Of a stretch of DNA of 64,000 nucleotides, positions 53,491-62,858 are shown piece by piece. Position numbers and translations under genes: made by a program. Within the stretch, counting starts at the first letter, position 1. Each line of letters begins with the position of its first letter. The DNA is from Phlebotomus papatasi. Its lineage: Eukaryota > Arthropoda > Insecta > Diptera > Psychodidae. Below the pieces are notes generated by a model. The model worked only from the letters and a program-made list of their open reading frames with translations, searched no databases and had not been told where the DNA came from. The stretch covers positions 1,984,001 to 2,048,000 of the forward strand of contig NC_077225.1 in assembly GCF_024763615.1 (NCBI RefSeq), given 5' to 3'.

Positions 53491-53686
53491 TGTTATGTAC
53501 ATAATGTATATATTGTATATAGATAGATAAGTAGTTGTAAGGTTTCCCGGATGGTTGAATTGTATGAGAAGAAGAAGAAGAATAAAGTGTGCACTTGAAC
53601 GGGATGCCTCGTGGTGTTACTGCTGCAGCGACGTGAATGGGATACTAATCTAGATATAATTCCAGGTGAGTGAGCAGTATACTACA
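53491..53686 (+). repeat. 3' LTR of C
   Basis: 196 bp. The following CTTTC is the target duplication and re-enters gag of B. Confidence 0.95.
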
Positions 53687-54267
53687 CTTTCCCCATCAGT
53701 TAAATCGAAAAATTTACGAGAGGCATTAGATGTATTCTGTAGTGCAATCCGCAATACCGATACAAGAATTATTATGCTGACGCGCGATTTTAAAACTATT
53801 AATGCGGCACTCACCTTTGCAGAAAACAGATTACGATCTCTTCCCTTCCACCCAACTGAGAATTCAGCGGAAAATATAGGAAACAGATCGACAAATAATT
53901 CTAATTTCAGAAATTCTCATGGGGGAAATCAGTCTAACCGTCCTAGAGATAATTCAAATCAGCCCCAAAACAACTCTCACACCCAAAATTCCAATTTTCG
54001 CCCAAATCATTCCAGAAATTTTCGCCAAAATCATTCCGCTCATCAGAATAACAATTCGTCTTTTAATCGAACTTCTAATAATAATCAATCTATATTGAAT
54101 AATACTGGTGGAAGATCTTCGTTAAATCCTAATGAAACTACGTTTTTCAATCCCCCAGGAGGTCAATTTAATTCCACCGCCCTCCCGCTTAATTCATTTC
54201 CTAATTGTTCTCAGACTCATGAGACACGCGAGTCGGAAAACGAAATTCGGTCGGCAGGTCAAATGCA

Positions 54268-55401
54268 ATGAGATCACCTGTCGACCGGGAAAAAGTTATT
54301 AAAATACCCAGCTATTTTATTGAAAAGCCCGAAAATCCTCACTTATTAGAAGTATATTGCGTTTACAAAACAGATAGGGCTCAATTTACATTTTTAGTGG
54401 ACACCGGCTCTCCTTTTTCCTTTATAAAACTTAGATGCTTACACCCGGAAATGCCTGTTGTGGTCTCAAGAACAATGGCAATTGGAGGAATAACTGAAGG
54501 TGTAGTGAAGACACTCGGTACAGTCTCACTACGTATGGGATTTACGTCATTTGATCATCAAGATGTCTTAGCATTGCTCCACGTACTTCCTAACAGACCA
54601 TTCCCTTTTGATGGCATCATAGGGAGAGATCTTTTATCAGCATTAGATGCAGTGATTCATGTCAATCAAAGGCTCGTTCTCTTTAACAAATTACAGATAG
54701 CTGTTCCATTCATTCCTTTTTCTCTGGATCAGCATCGTCTCCAAGATGAATTTAACTCGAATTCCCCTGGCCAAAATAATTTATCTAAATCGCATGCAAA
54801 AAGCGATCCGCTCTTATCGCCAGAATTCGATGATTCTCCCCAAAATCAGTCTTCCACGCATGACAAGACCAATGAGCCCACAGAAAGAATTTCTTCACAA
54901 AATGCTGATTCAGACCAAATTCAATTGAGACCCAATTCCGAAACTTATGTTGAATTTGCATTTCCGCATAATGAACCTCAAGTGTGTCACCAACATAATT
55001 TTGATGACAAAGTATATATTCCGGATTGTGTCATCACCCCAATAAATAATAAAGCGCGAATTCCCATAATAAATAAAAATCCGCACACAGTTCAAGTGCA
55101 ACGCATTGCTCCGATTACTGACCTTCTCCACGAATATTGTGTATTCTCTTTGGAGCCCACCACTAAAAATGATGATTCAGATATAGAAGCAAGGGCAAAT
55201 AAAATTTTGTCAATTCTTCAAGTTAATGAAAAACTGAATGTTAATGACCGAGAATTTCGCCGTCGGCGAGTGATTTCGCCACCGATTCCTATTGTAGCTT
55301 CTTCGGTATTGCTTGAACGACCGTCATTACCTGCTCTTCCGCCTCCTCTACCAAATGACGTCTATGAAACGCCTATAAGAAAACCTATCTTTTTAAAATA
55401 A
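54268..55401 (+). CDS. aspartic protease ORF of element B (no RT follows)
   Basis: 377 codons from ATG 54268, in the -1 frame relative to gag and overlapping its stop as ATGA. Retropepsin-type active site FLVDTGSPFSFIK (about residue 46) and a flap/C-terminal block FDGIIGRDLLSALDAVI (about 133), both as in 412/mdg1-type Pol. A further 200 residues include CVITPINNKARIPIINKNPH, the linker that in full elements leads into RT. The frame then ends with a Pro-rich tail at 55401. RT, RNase H and integrase are missing altogether, replaced by about 460 bp of AT-rich sequence. Expression could be by frameshift or by stop-restart at the ATGA. Confidence 0.85.
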   Translation: MRSPVDREKVIKIPSYFIEKPENPHLLEVYCVYKTDRAQFTFLVDTGSPFSFIKLRCLHPEMPVVVSRTMAIGGITEGVVKTLGTVSLRMGFTSFDHQDVLALLHVLPNRPFPFDGIIGRDLLSALDAVIHVNQRLVLFNKLQIAVPFIPFSLDQHRLQDEFNSNSPGQNNLSKSHAKSDPLLSPEFDDSPQNQSSTHDKTNEPTERISSQNADSDQIQLRPNSETYVEFAFPHNEPQVCHQHNFDDKVYIPDCVITPINNKARIPIINKNPHTVQVQRIAPITDLLHEYCVFSLEPTTKNDDSDIEARANKILSILQVNEKLNVNDREFRRRRVISPPIPIVASSVLLERPSLPALPPPLPNDVYETPIRKPIFLK

Positions 55402-55862
55402 CCCTTCCAGAGTATTCTTTTCTTTATATATATAAAAAAAAAAACACCGCCAAAAAAAAAAGTAGCTATATACAAAAATAATTAATTTAAGTAATCTATT
55501 CATTGTGTAATGCTAATATTTGCAATATTTTATACCACTATTTATTATACTTTATATTCTATACTATATTATACTTTTCTATACTATTGTATCATTATTA
55601 TATTTGACGATCACGGTAAACAAACAAGCTATAATTTATAACTATTTATTGTAACTTATAATCTAATTGTCTTTTTTTATTGTAAAAAATAGTCTACATT
55701 AATGATATGAATTTTAAAATTTTATTGCCAATCGTATACAAAAATACAAATTATATACAAAAAAAAAAGAAAGATACACCATTGTAAAAAAAAAAAAAAA
55801 AAAAAAAAAATTAATGTAATTAGATATATTAATTTATATGCCTTCGTCCAAAAGGGGAGGAG
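55402..55862. other. AT-rich non-coding tail of element B
   Basis: Very AT-rich, with a poly-A of about 25 bp at 55787-55810 and a purine tract immediately before the 3' LTR. No coding sequence. Confidence 0.7.
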
Positions 55863-56085
55863 TGTTGCAAAACAGGAAAAGTGCCCAAAATGCTTAACTT
55901 TTAGAATGCACTTTTCCTGCTTTGACACCTTTACTCTTTCTCTTTCCATTATTTATATTAAATTTATTATTATTTTTATACAAGAAATGTCGCGACATTA
56001 TAAAATGTTCGCGACCCATTGTAATTTGGTTCAGTTCTACTCAATAAACCGCGAAAACTTCACCACGCATTTTCATTTCGCTTCA
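55863..56085 (+). repeat. 3' LTR of B
   Basis: 223 bp, differing from the 5' LTR by one visible substitution (cttcctc against ctttctc). TAAT follows. Confidence 0.93.
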
Positions 56086-56749
56086 TAATGTACAATTATT
56101 GAGATAAATACGAGTTTAAACAATCAAGTTTTTTTAATTTCTTGAGAATTTTTACCTAAAGATATCTCAGAAATTTGACGTGATATTCCTCCATAAATGT
56201 CTTGGGAGAACATGTTCATGAAACACCAAAAGGAAAACAAAAGTACTCATCCACTTGCATCCCCCACAAGAAAGGATTTCATTTTATTGCACTGTGCTTT
56301 AGAAAAAAAAAACTTTAAGTATTATAGTTCATAACGAAGTTGTTTATTAAATCCCCAAGGCATTAATAAATTCATATGGAAAAATCATTTAAAAAAATTA
56401 TTTTGTTGCCGTGGACCACACTTGTAACAAAGAAATTAAAATTTGAGTGATTTGATGAAGCTGTCTATGTAACGGAAATGATTTTGAAAATATCCCGCAA
56501 TTAAAGAGTGAACGAGAGAGTGCGAGGGAGAGCAATGGCATGATTGAGAAATGACAGCCTCATTGAACAAGCGTTGAATTTCACGGATTTTTCTCTAGTT
56601 TTTCGCGAATTTAATGTTTTAGTAAATCAAATTACAATAATTTTCATTTCATAAAGGGTGTTTCTGTGTTTAAATGTGAATAATTTGCTCAAAAGTGCAC
56701 AAAATATGAGCTGAAGCGGCTTCACACACACAACCACCATCCCAAAAAA

Positions 56750-57240
56750 TCTGGATAAATTTCGTGACGGCCATCGGAATTGGGGGGCTGATGCCTCCAG
56801 AGCGTAAAACAGAGACTTGGTCTGTGCACCGGGCACGAATGCCTCAGGGAGAAAATATCTTCAATTCCTCAAAGTCCGAGCTGCCACTTAAGATAGGCTA
56901 TTTAAAGCCGCAGTGGTAGGCAGCGGAGCCTCTTCTGGCTGCTGAAAGTAGGCAATCCTAATGCCGACGAACAAAGCCAGAAGATGTTGCCACTTTAGGT
57001 CCTTAGGCTTTATGTAAAGCCGCTGAGTCCAGGCAACAGAGCCGAGCGTCTGGCTGCTGAGAGAAAGGCACTTTAGATGCCGCTAAAGACAAGCCAGACT
57101 CTTTGGCCGCTGAAGTGGAAGGCACTGGAGTGCCGCTGGACTTGGCCAAAGTGGTCCTGAGAAATCGCAGAAGAGACAAAGGCAATTAAATGCCGAAAAG
57201 AAACGCTTGGTTCCCTGGTAATGCGAAATCTAAATTTATT
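56750..57240. repeat. GC-richer subterminal block of element D
   Basis: Contains repeated short motifs such as aagccgctgagtccaggca, aggcactttagatgccgct and ggcaattaaatgcc, many of them imperfect palindromes. A related ggcaattgaatgcc lies at 46351 near the opposite end. Minus-strand open frames here are unconvincing. Confidence 0.5.
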
Positions 57241-57989
57241 TACAAAAATTATGGGTTTTTATACAAAATTTGTGGTCTCCCACTATTGAGCATTGTTTGA
57301 AAATTGCTAAGTCCCTATATTTGAATATATGCCTGATATGCAGAATTGCATTTTTCTTGTTTGTCTTCTTCACCCAATGACGCACGTTAAATAGGTCGGT
57401 CATTCACTGGATGAACTGTCATATAAAAATGAATATCTTAAATATATCCTGAAATATATTGATTTGAAGGATGAACCCTTTAGAAAGTGATAATCGGCTT
57501 TAGTACGATTCTATTGATGGTAATTTCCATCTGAAATTCGGATTAACAGTGCATTTAATCTTAAATTGAAGATGCTATGAGACATGATAAAGGATTCATA
57601 TGGTTTTTTCTTACACTATAAGGATTGGAATAACGATATCAAGTATAGTTACAGTTTGATAGTGTAGAAAAATGATCTTGCATATATGAATAATAAACTA
57701 TGGATATTTATGATAAAAAACTATCCCTAAAAATATGCAATTTAGTGTTCAATGAGAAATTTTGTATCTGAATGTTATGCCCAAGGATTGGCATGATTAT
57801 TAAGTAAACTAATGATCCTTAAAGGATGAAACTATCTTAAAGCATATTTGGATTATATATCTGCTTGATGAGACGGATAATTTCTAATTTTGGATCACTT
57901 ATAGTGCAAAAATCTAAGCCTAAACTTTATCATTTTTGCTCGTGGGGTTTTACATACAATTTCTCATATATTGAAGAAAAGGCATGTTC

Positions 57990-60196
57990 CTATCCGGAAC
58001 AGCCATTGCTCACGGAAGGGTTAATAGATTCCCTCAATTTCGTTATAAGGAATTCCTGATCTTTAAAACCGATGGTGTGCCTCAAGAATTTTTTAAACAA
58101 AATTTTCCTTCGATAGAAATTATCGTTTCCGGGAGCGATAACGATTTGATTCTTGAAACAATTTACGGGATGAGGACTTGACCGAATAAAATCGGAAAGG
58201 GACTTTTCACTATGCACAGTGTCACCTGACTCGGAAACGTCCATTTGGGACAGTGTTTCCTCCTGAGCAGCCGTCGTTCTGGACAATGTTTCGTCCTGGG
58301 AGGCAGTAGATTCACAAGAGTTATGAGAATCCTGAGACTGTGTCGGAGCTGATGAATCAGAGTCATCTATACCATGCATGAATTGTCGAGACAAGGCGTC
58401 GGCGACGATATTTTCCTTGCCGGGCTTATAATGAAAAGTCGGAGCATATTCCTCAATAGCGGCTTGCCATCGCTTCATTTTAGCATTCGAGTTACGATGT
58501 GACATTGCAAATGTCAAAGGTTGATGGTCAGTGAAAATATTAACACCTTTGCAGGCGTAAAGGTAATTTCGAAGTTTTTGAAGGGACCAGAGAACAGCTA
58601 ACATTTCCCTCTCATTAGTTGCATAGTTCTCTTCAGCTTTGGAAAGTGTTCGTGACACAAAAGTAATTGGCTTTCCCTTCTGCGAGAGCACAGCTCCAAT
58701 TGCAGTGGAGGATGCGTCTGTGGTCAAGTCGAATGGTTGATTAAAGTCGGGTTGAAAAAGTAAGACATCCTCGGATGCAAGAATCCGTTTGACTTTCTCA
58801 AAAGATGCTTTAGCATCATTGTCCAAGGTTATTTGTATGCTTTTGGATTGTCTGGCGCTAACATTACCGTTCTCGCCACGCAAGTATTTTGTAAGCGGTT
58901 TCACAAGAGACGCATAATTCCTGACAAATCGCCTGTAATAACCGGATAATCCCAAGAATGCTCTTAAGGAGCGAAGTGTTCTAGGTTCTTCGTAATTTAA
59001 AATTGTTTGAACCTTCTCAGGAGAGGTTTTAATACCGCCTTCGGACACAAGAAATCCAAGAAACTCGACTTCCTGTTTGAAGAACTCGCACTTTTCTGGG
59101 GATACTCGCATATTAGCATCACATAATTTTCCCAAAATTATTTCAATGTCCTTGAGATGTTGTCCAATATCTTGAGAAAAAATTGTAACGTCGTCAATGT
59201 AGACGTAGCACCGGACACCAATATCCTCCCGCAAAACGTCGTCAATCGCACGTTGAAAAATGCTCGGTGCATTCTTCAAACCGAAAGGTAGTCGACAAAA
59301 CTCGTACTTCCCATTGTTCACTGAGAAAGCAGTCTTTTCACGATCTTCCTCCTTCATCATTATCTGGTGAAATCCAGATTTTAAATCGATCGTCGAAAAA
59401 TATTTTGCTTCTCCTAAACTTGAGAGGATCACGGAAATATCCAGAATTGGATACTTATCGGAAATGGTGTGGGAGTTGAGCTTCTTGAAGTCAATGACCA
59501 GACGATGCTTCTTTTCTCCGTTCTCATCTTGTCCTTTTTTATCGACTACCCAGATTGGGCTGTTGTACGGAGAACGAGAAGGTCGAATTATCCCGTCACG
59601 CAATAAGTGGGATATCTCAGAATTTACGAAGTCAGTGACCCCGAATGGGTAGGGATACGATTTAGAAAAAACTGGTTGATCAGTATTAGTACGAATCGTC
59701 GCGACTATATTTGTGTTGAAAGGTAGGGCTGAATCTGGGTCAGCAAAAACGCTTCTGAGTCGGGTTATCATCGAGCGGAAAGATTTCGAAATGGACTCAG
59801 GGATAGAAGAAAAATCAATTTTGATTGAGTTGACCGATTTACAGTAAAGAAATTTTAGCTTTTCGTGGCCCTCATGGCCATAATAAAGATACCCTCTCTT
59901 GACATCAATGATTGCTCCTACCTTTTTTAGGAAATCATAACCAATAATGGCGTCAAAACTAGTTAGATCGGGTAAAATGAAAAACGTTTCGACATGTCCA
60001 AAAAGCTCTATCTTCGTCTTAAGGGTGATCTCCGTCTCACCATTAACTGTTTTAATTGTAAACGGTTCGTTTACCCTTTGAATTCCTTTTAGCAAATCAA
60101 AATCCCTGATATAATTTTTTGAAGAGCCCGTATCTACGAGAATTTTAAGGGTCATCATATCTTCAAGCTTCTTCTCTATAAAGGGAAGAAGCGACT
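57990..60196 (-). pseudogene. pol: protease-RT-RNase H part of errantivirus A pol, severed by D
   Basis: The frame is open from the -1 frameshift site at about 60203 and has its first ATG at 60158. Protease active site ILVDTGSSKNYIRD (about residue 7) and DAIIGYDFLKKVGAIID; RT with the SPIWVVDKKG entry region and YVYIDDVTIF (about 317); tether and RNase H with DLTTDASSTAIGAVLSQ (about 475) and TNEREMLAVLWSLQKLRNYL. It then ends at a stop contributed by element D at 57990. The same frame continues beyond D as integrase (46202 downward). No lesion other than the insertion is visible. Residue numbers are from 60158. Confidence 0.93.
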
Positions 60197-61510
60197 TTAC
60201 CCTAAAAAATTAACATCGTCCTCATAGTCAACTTGTTCCTGGATGTCATCTAACTGATCCTCAGTTTGATCAATATATTCCTCAGCACCCCAATCCTCAG
60301 ACTGAAGTTCTTCAGTCTCATCGGTCTGAAGATTGTTGATTCTTTGGTGTTTTCGGGGATCATCGCGAACCGAAATAGTTGACTCTAGAGGCCGTTTGAA
60401 GGGAACTCTAAGACCTTGTTGGTTTAAGTTAGGTCTCGAGGGGCCTGGAGCAGGCGTATTGTTCTGGGATTCACGTGGGATAGGTCTGCTTGCGGATAAA
60501 TTTTGACGATTAAAGTATGAAGGATTTCGAGGAAATAACTGTGGCCGGAAAACAGGGGGTTCGTTAGTAGACAAATTAGGTCTATTTAAACGAAAACGAC
60601 TTGTGGATGGATCAACTTCCATAGGAACATCCCTTGGTTGAGCTCCTAATGATTGCTGCGAAGAAATCCTACGATATTGGGGCAAATTATGAGCTTGTGG
60701 CTTAATGGACTGTAAACCCATTAGACGATTAGCGAAAATATTTGCAAAATCATATCGCCGTTGATTCATGTTAAGTTCCTGGGCTAAGGCCAAGGCTGAT
60801 GGAAGATCATCAGGTTTGCTAGAAAACAAAATATCTCCAACAGGTTTATTCAAACCCGAGATAAAAACGCGGAGAGCGTCAGAACGGTATTTATCGTTGA
60901 GCAATTTTATCATTTCAGAATTGCCGGAATACTGCATTGTCACCTTATTAGTGAGCAAATTAAGATGTCGCTCAATAAAATCATAGTACTCCTCGACAGA
61001 CGTTCGCCCTTGTCGGAGGATACTCATTTCCTGTTCAAGAACATGAAGTGACCTCTTATCTGAATAAGTATGATCCAGTCTCGCGATAATCGCTTCAAAA
61101 TTTAGTACGGTGTTATGAGATGCCAGGATAGTATCCGCGTTTCCGACAATTTTGTTACGGGTAATTGCGACAGCCTGATAATATTTCGAGGTACCCACAT
61201 AAGGTTGGTACACTTTAATTGCGGTGTGGGCGGCTTGTCGCCATGATGGATACTTCAATAGAGTTCCATCAAATTCCGGTAAAGATTTGACAAGATCTAA
61301 TCCTTCGGGGCATGCAGTAGTAGAAGTAATGTCAATGGGCTGGTACGAAATAATCTCGTGTTGACATGTCAGGGCATTTATTTTCACAGTTAAAGCCTCA
61401 ATTTCGGCTTGAAGTTCGGACCTTAGCCGATTGGCCAATGCCTCCTGATTTACCTTAAAGGTAGTTGAAATTATGGCACGTAGTGTACCCTCATCTACTC
61501 CGGTAGTCAT
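60197..61510 (-). CDS. gag: gag of errantivirus A
   Basis: 437 codons from ATG at 61508-61510. Capsid-type region SLPEFDGTLLKYPSWRQAAH and VLEQEMSILRQGRTSVEEYY (errantivirus/gypsy Gag), followed by a long Arg/Pro/Asn-rich, zinc-knuckle-free tail and an acidic end (ESEDWGAEEYIDQTEDQ-type). Absence of CCHC knuckles is usual in this group. The last codons carry the T TTT TTA slippery site and stop two codons later. The 5' leader, 61511-62440, holds no supported gene. Confidence 0.92.
   Translation of the reverse strand: MTTGVDEGTLRAIISTTFKVNQEALANRLRSELQAEIEALTVKINALTCQHEIISYQPIDITSTTACPEGLDLVKSLPEFDGTLLKYPSWRQAAHTAIKVYQPYVGTSKYYQAVAITRNKIVGNADTILASHNTVLNFEAIIARLDHTYSDKRSLHVLEQEMSILRQGRTSVEEYYDFIERHLNLLTNKVTMQYSGNSEMIKLLNDKYRSDALRVFISGLNKPVGDILFSSKPDDLPSALALAQELNMNQRRYDFANIFANRLMGLQSIKPQAHNLPQYRRISSQQSLGAQPRDVPMEVDPSTSRFRLNRPNLSTNEPPVFRPQLFPRNPSYFNRQNLSASRPIPRESQNNTPAPGPSRPNLNQQGLRVPFKRPLESTISVRDDPRKHQRINNLQTDETEELQSEDWGAEEYIDQTEDQLDDIQEQVDYEDDVNFLG
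60203..60209 (-). promoter_or_regulatory. -1 frameshift slippery heptamer, gag-pol of A
   Basis: Minus-strand T TTT TTA in the gag frame (AAT TTT TTA GGG TAA). After a -1 slip the pol frame is open directly into protease, about 16 codons before the first pol ATG. The heptamer is the same class as the well-known lentiviral U UUU UUA. A downstream stimulatory structure was not assessed. Confidence 0.75.
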
Positions 61511-62440
61511 GATTATTTTCCTTTATTAAAAAGGTTCGGAAATTAATAAAAAAGAAAATTAAAATTAAAATAGCCCAAAGGAAAATCTCAGAATCTCTCT
61601 CCTATTTCAAAAAAAAATCAAATTTAAATTTATAACCTTGAAATTTATTTAAAAACGTAAAATTAAATAAAAATATTTCATAAAAAGAAATGGGAGTCCA
61701 CCCGAAAGTCACAATTAAATCGAAAAAGCAAAAAATTAAATAAATCAAAAGGAAACGATAAAAAAAATCAATGGCCCACTCACAATAAGATTGCTACTAT
61801 CAACTTCGGCATTTTAATTTTAAACTCCCTGCGCACTCTGTTGATCCTCGCAGATGTCGTTGACCTCAATTGTTGTCGGCAAAAATTTACTCGAATCCTC
61901 AATTCAATTTTGAAAACTTTTCCTTTCCGGTGCACTTCACCTTCAGTTCTTACAGTTCTAATAGTTTTTCCCTTTTTTCCTAACACTATCTTCGCTTTCA
62001 CTATCCCTTGCTTTATTTTGTCCGAAAAATTTTTTCACTATTTATTCTTTATAATTTTCTTCACTTTTTCCACTGTCTAAGTCTTTTCTGCTATTTCCAC
62101 TCTTAAAGTTTGCTTCACTTCATACGAAGTTTTTTCCTCTGTTTAATCTTTGTAATTTTTCTCACCTTTTTCCACTGTCTAATTTTTGTTTTTGCTATTT
62201 TCCACTCTTTTTTTCACTGTCTTATTATTTTTTTTTGCTATTTTTCACTCTTTTTCACTGTCTTATTCTTCCCTGCAATTTTCCAACTTCAAAATTTTCA
62301 CTTTTTTGTTTTTTTTAATTAACTTTCAAGAAATTTTCACAAAGTTTATAGAATTAGTAGTGAATTTTATCACAACTACCACAAGTTTTCCACTAGTACG
62401 GTGGATTTCACGATGGGACTCTATAGTGATTTTACTCACT

Positions 62441-62458
62441 GTCCCTGCTCGGGCGCCA
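62441..62458 (-). promoter_or_regulatory. primer-binding site of A, lysine-tRNA type
   Basis: Plus strand reads gtccctgctcgggcgcca, i.e. an 18-nt copy of a tRNA-Lys 3' end including CCA. One base differs from the widely used tRNA-Lys(UUU) primer sequence of retroviruses. It overlaps the LTR by one base (62458). Confidence 0.85.
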
Positions 62459-62709
62459 ATTAAAAAGACTTGTTGTTTCTTTGGACACTCGACGAAGAGT
62501 GGTTTATTTATTCAAATCAATCTCAGCCCTAGGGCAGAATTCTTTATTTTTCCCACATCCGCTGCTTGGCGTCACATTCGCACGGGCGAGGGTTTCTGCT
62601 GATCAAGCGTCTGCAGAATGCACGCTTTATCAGAAGAAACCCTATATCCGTGCGATGCAAGACCAATGCAGGGATGTGGGTTGGCGCAAGATTGCGCGCG
62701 TTGCTAACT
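62458..62709 (-). repeat. 5' LTR of errantivirus A
   Basis: 252 bp, AGTTA...TAATT on the minus strand, matching 43256-43507. TACA target duplication at 62710-62713. Confidence 0.95.
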
Positions 62710-62858
62710 TACAGCTTAAGAATTATTAAACGCAATTTGCATTATTTATGTATAAATATCGTTCGAGTTTGCCACAATCCGAATTTGCAATTAAGGAATC
62801 GCACCTTTATAAGCTAATCTAGGCTTATCACTGGCTTTTTATTATAACCTCCTCTCAA
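62710..62858 (-). repeat. edge of repeat K, outer piece (copy 2)
   Basis: Reverse complement of about 2613-2745. Together with 43221-43255 it rebuilds the undisturbed edge seen in copy 1, proving that A inserted within K. Confidence 0.9.

Larger units (their letters stand above)
49282..53686 (+). mobile_element. intact Ty3/gypsy element C in gag of B
   Basis: 196-bp LTRs (49282-49477 and 53491-53686; TGTTATGTAC...ATACTACA), apparently identical, flanked by CTTTC at 49277-49281 and 53687-53691. 4,405 bp. One gag-pol frame runs almost LTR to LTR. A purine tract (aaaaaggggaggga) precedes the 3' LTR. After the 5' LTR, a 65-bp stretch repeats the LTR end and a TGGCGACG primer-site-like sequence. 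It is the youngest insertion of this nest. Confidence 0.96.
48307..54271 (+). pseudogene. gag: gag of element B, split by C and out of frame across the join
   Basis: First ATG is 48307; the open frame begins upstream at a non-ATG codon. The N-terminal part is Lys-rich, then Pro/Gln/Ser-rich, then a capsid-like region (NLLQFQELYKNIPVCTGESR, AALSLQKLSIGPKETLRQFA). Element C enters at 49282. The remainder resumes near 53687 with KNLREALDVFCSAIRNTDTR and an Asn-rich tail (NNSNFRNSHGG, QNHSAHQNNNSS) with no zinc knuckle, stopping at 54271. The codon phase at the CTTTC duplication differs by one base between the two sides, so a frameshift existed besides the insertion or the true frame changes elsewhere. 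Gag stop and protease ATG overlap (ATGA). Confidence 0.8.
48034..56085 (+). mobile_element. gag-protease-only LTR element B, interrupted by element C
   Basis: 223-bp LTRs (48034-48256 and 55863-56085; TGTTGCAAAAC...CGCTTCA) with one visible difference, flanked by TAAT at 48030-48033 and 56086-56089. Excluding C it is about 3.64 kb. It encodes Gag (two pieces around C) and an aspartic protease ORF, then AT-rich non-coding sequence, then a purine tract (aaaaggggaggag) and the 3' LTR. No RT, RNase H or integrase is present, so it must depend on another element for mobility. The protease and C-terminal extension resemble the 412/mdg1 group. Confidence 0.9.
46202..58001. mobile_element. foldback element D inside pol of A (hosts element B)
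   Basis: Bounded by GCCAT(T) at 46197-46202 and 58002-58007, with TGTT...AACA ends. Excluding B, D is about 3.74 kb. It is one large diverged inverted repeat. 47277-47437 pairs closely with 47516-47693 around a spacer near 47438-47515. Farther out the similarity continues at lower identity (46800-47270 against 47700-48029 plus 56090-56300 in reverse complement). The outer left end has a hairpin TTGGCTCC/GGAGCCAA and the right end TGTTCC/GGAACA. About 57240-57990 has no counterpart on the left. I find no transposase and no convincing protein. Class unknown. Confidence 0.75.
43256..62709 (-). mobile_element. errantivirus-type (gypsy group) element A with env, split by D, B and C
   Basis: Two 252-bp LTRs, reading AGTTAGCAAC...TTTTTAATT on the minus strand, flanked by TACA at 43252-43255 and 62710-62713. 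I find no difference between the LTRs. Subtracting the nested insertion gives about 7.65 kb, the usual errantivirus size. Gene order on the minus strand is gag (60197-61510), -1 frameshift site, protease-RT-RNase H (57990-60158), integrase (45180-46202) and env (43518-45125). The primer-binding site matches a lysine tRNA end. A purine tract (GAGAGGGGGAGC) precedes the 3' LTR. The only major lesion visible is element D in pol. Confidence 0.96.

Noticed and set aside
46202..58001. Element D as an LTR retrotransposon because of TGTT...AACA ends
   Set aside because: No direct repeat pair, primer site or purine tract was found at its ends, and the inverted-repeat structure dominates.
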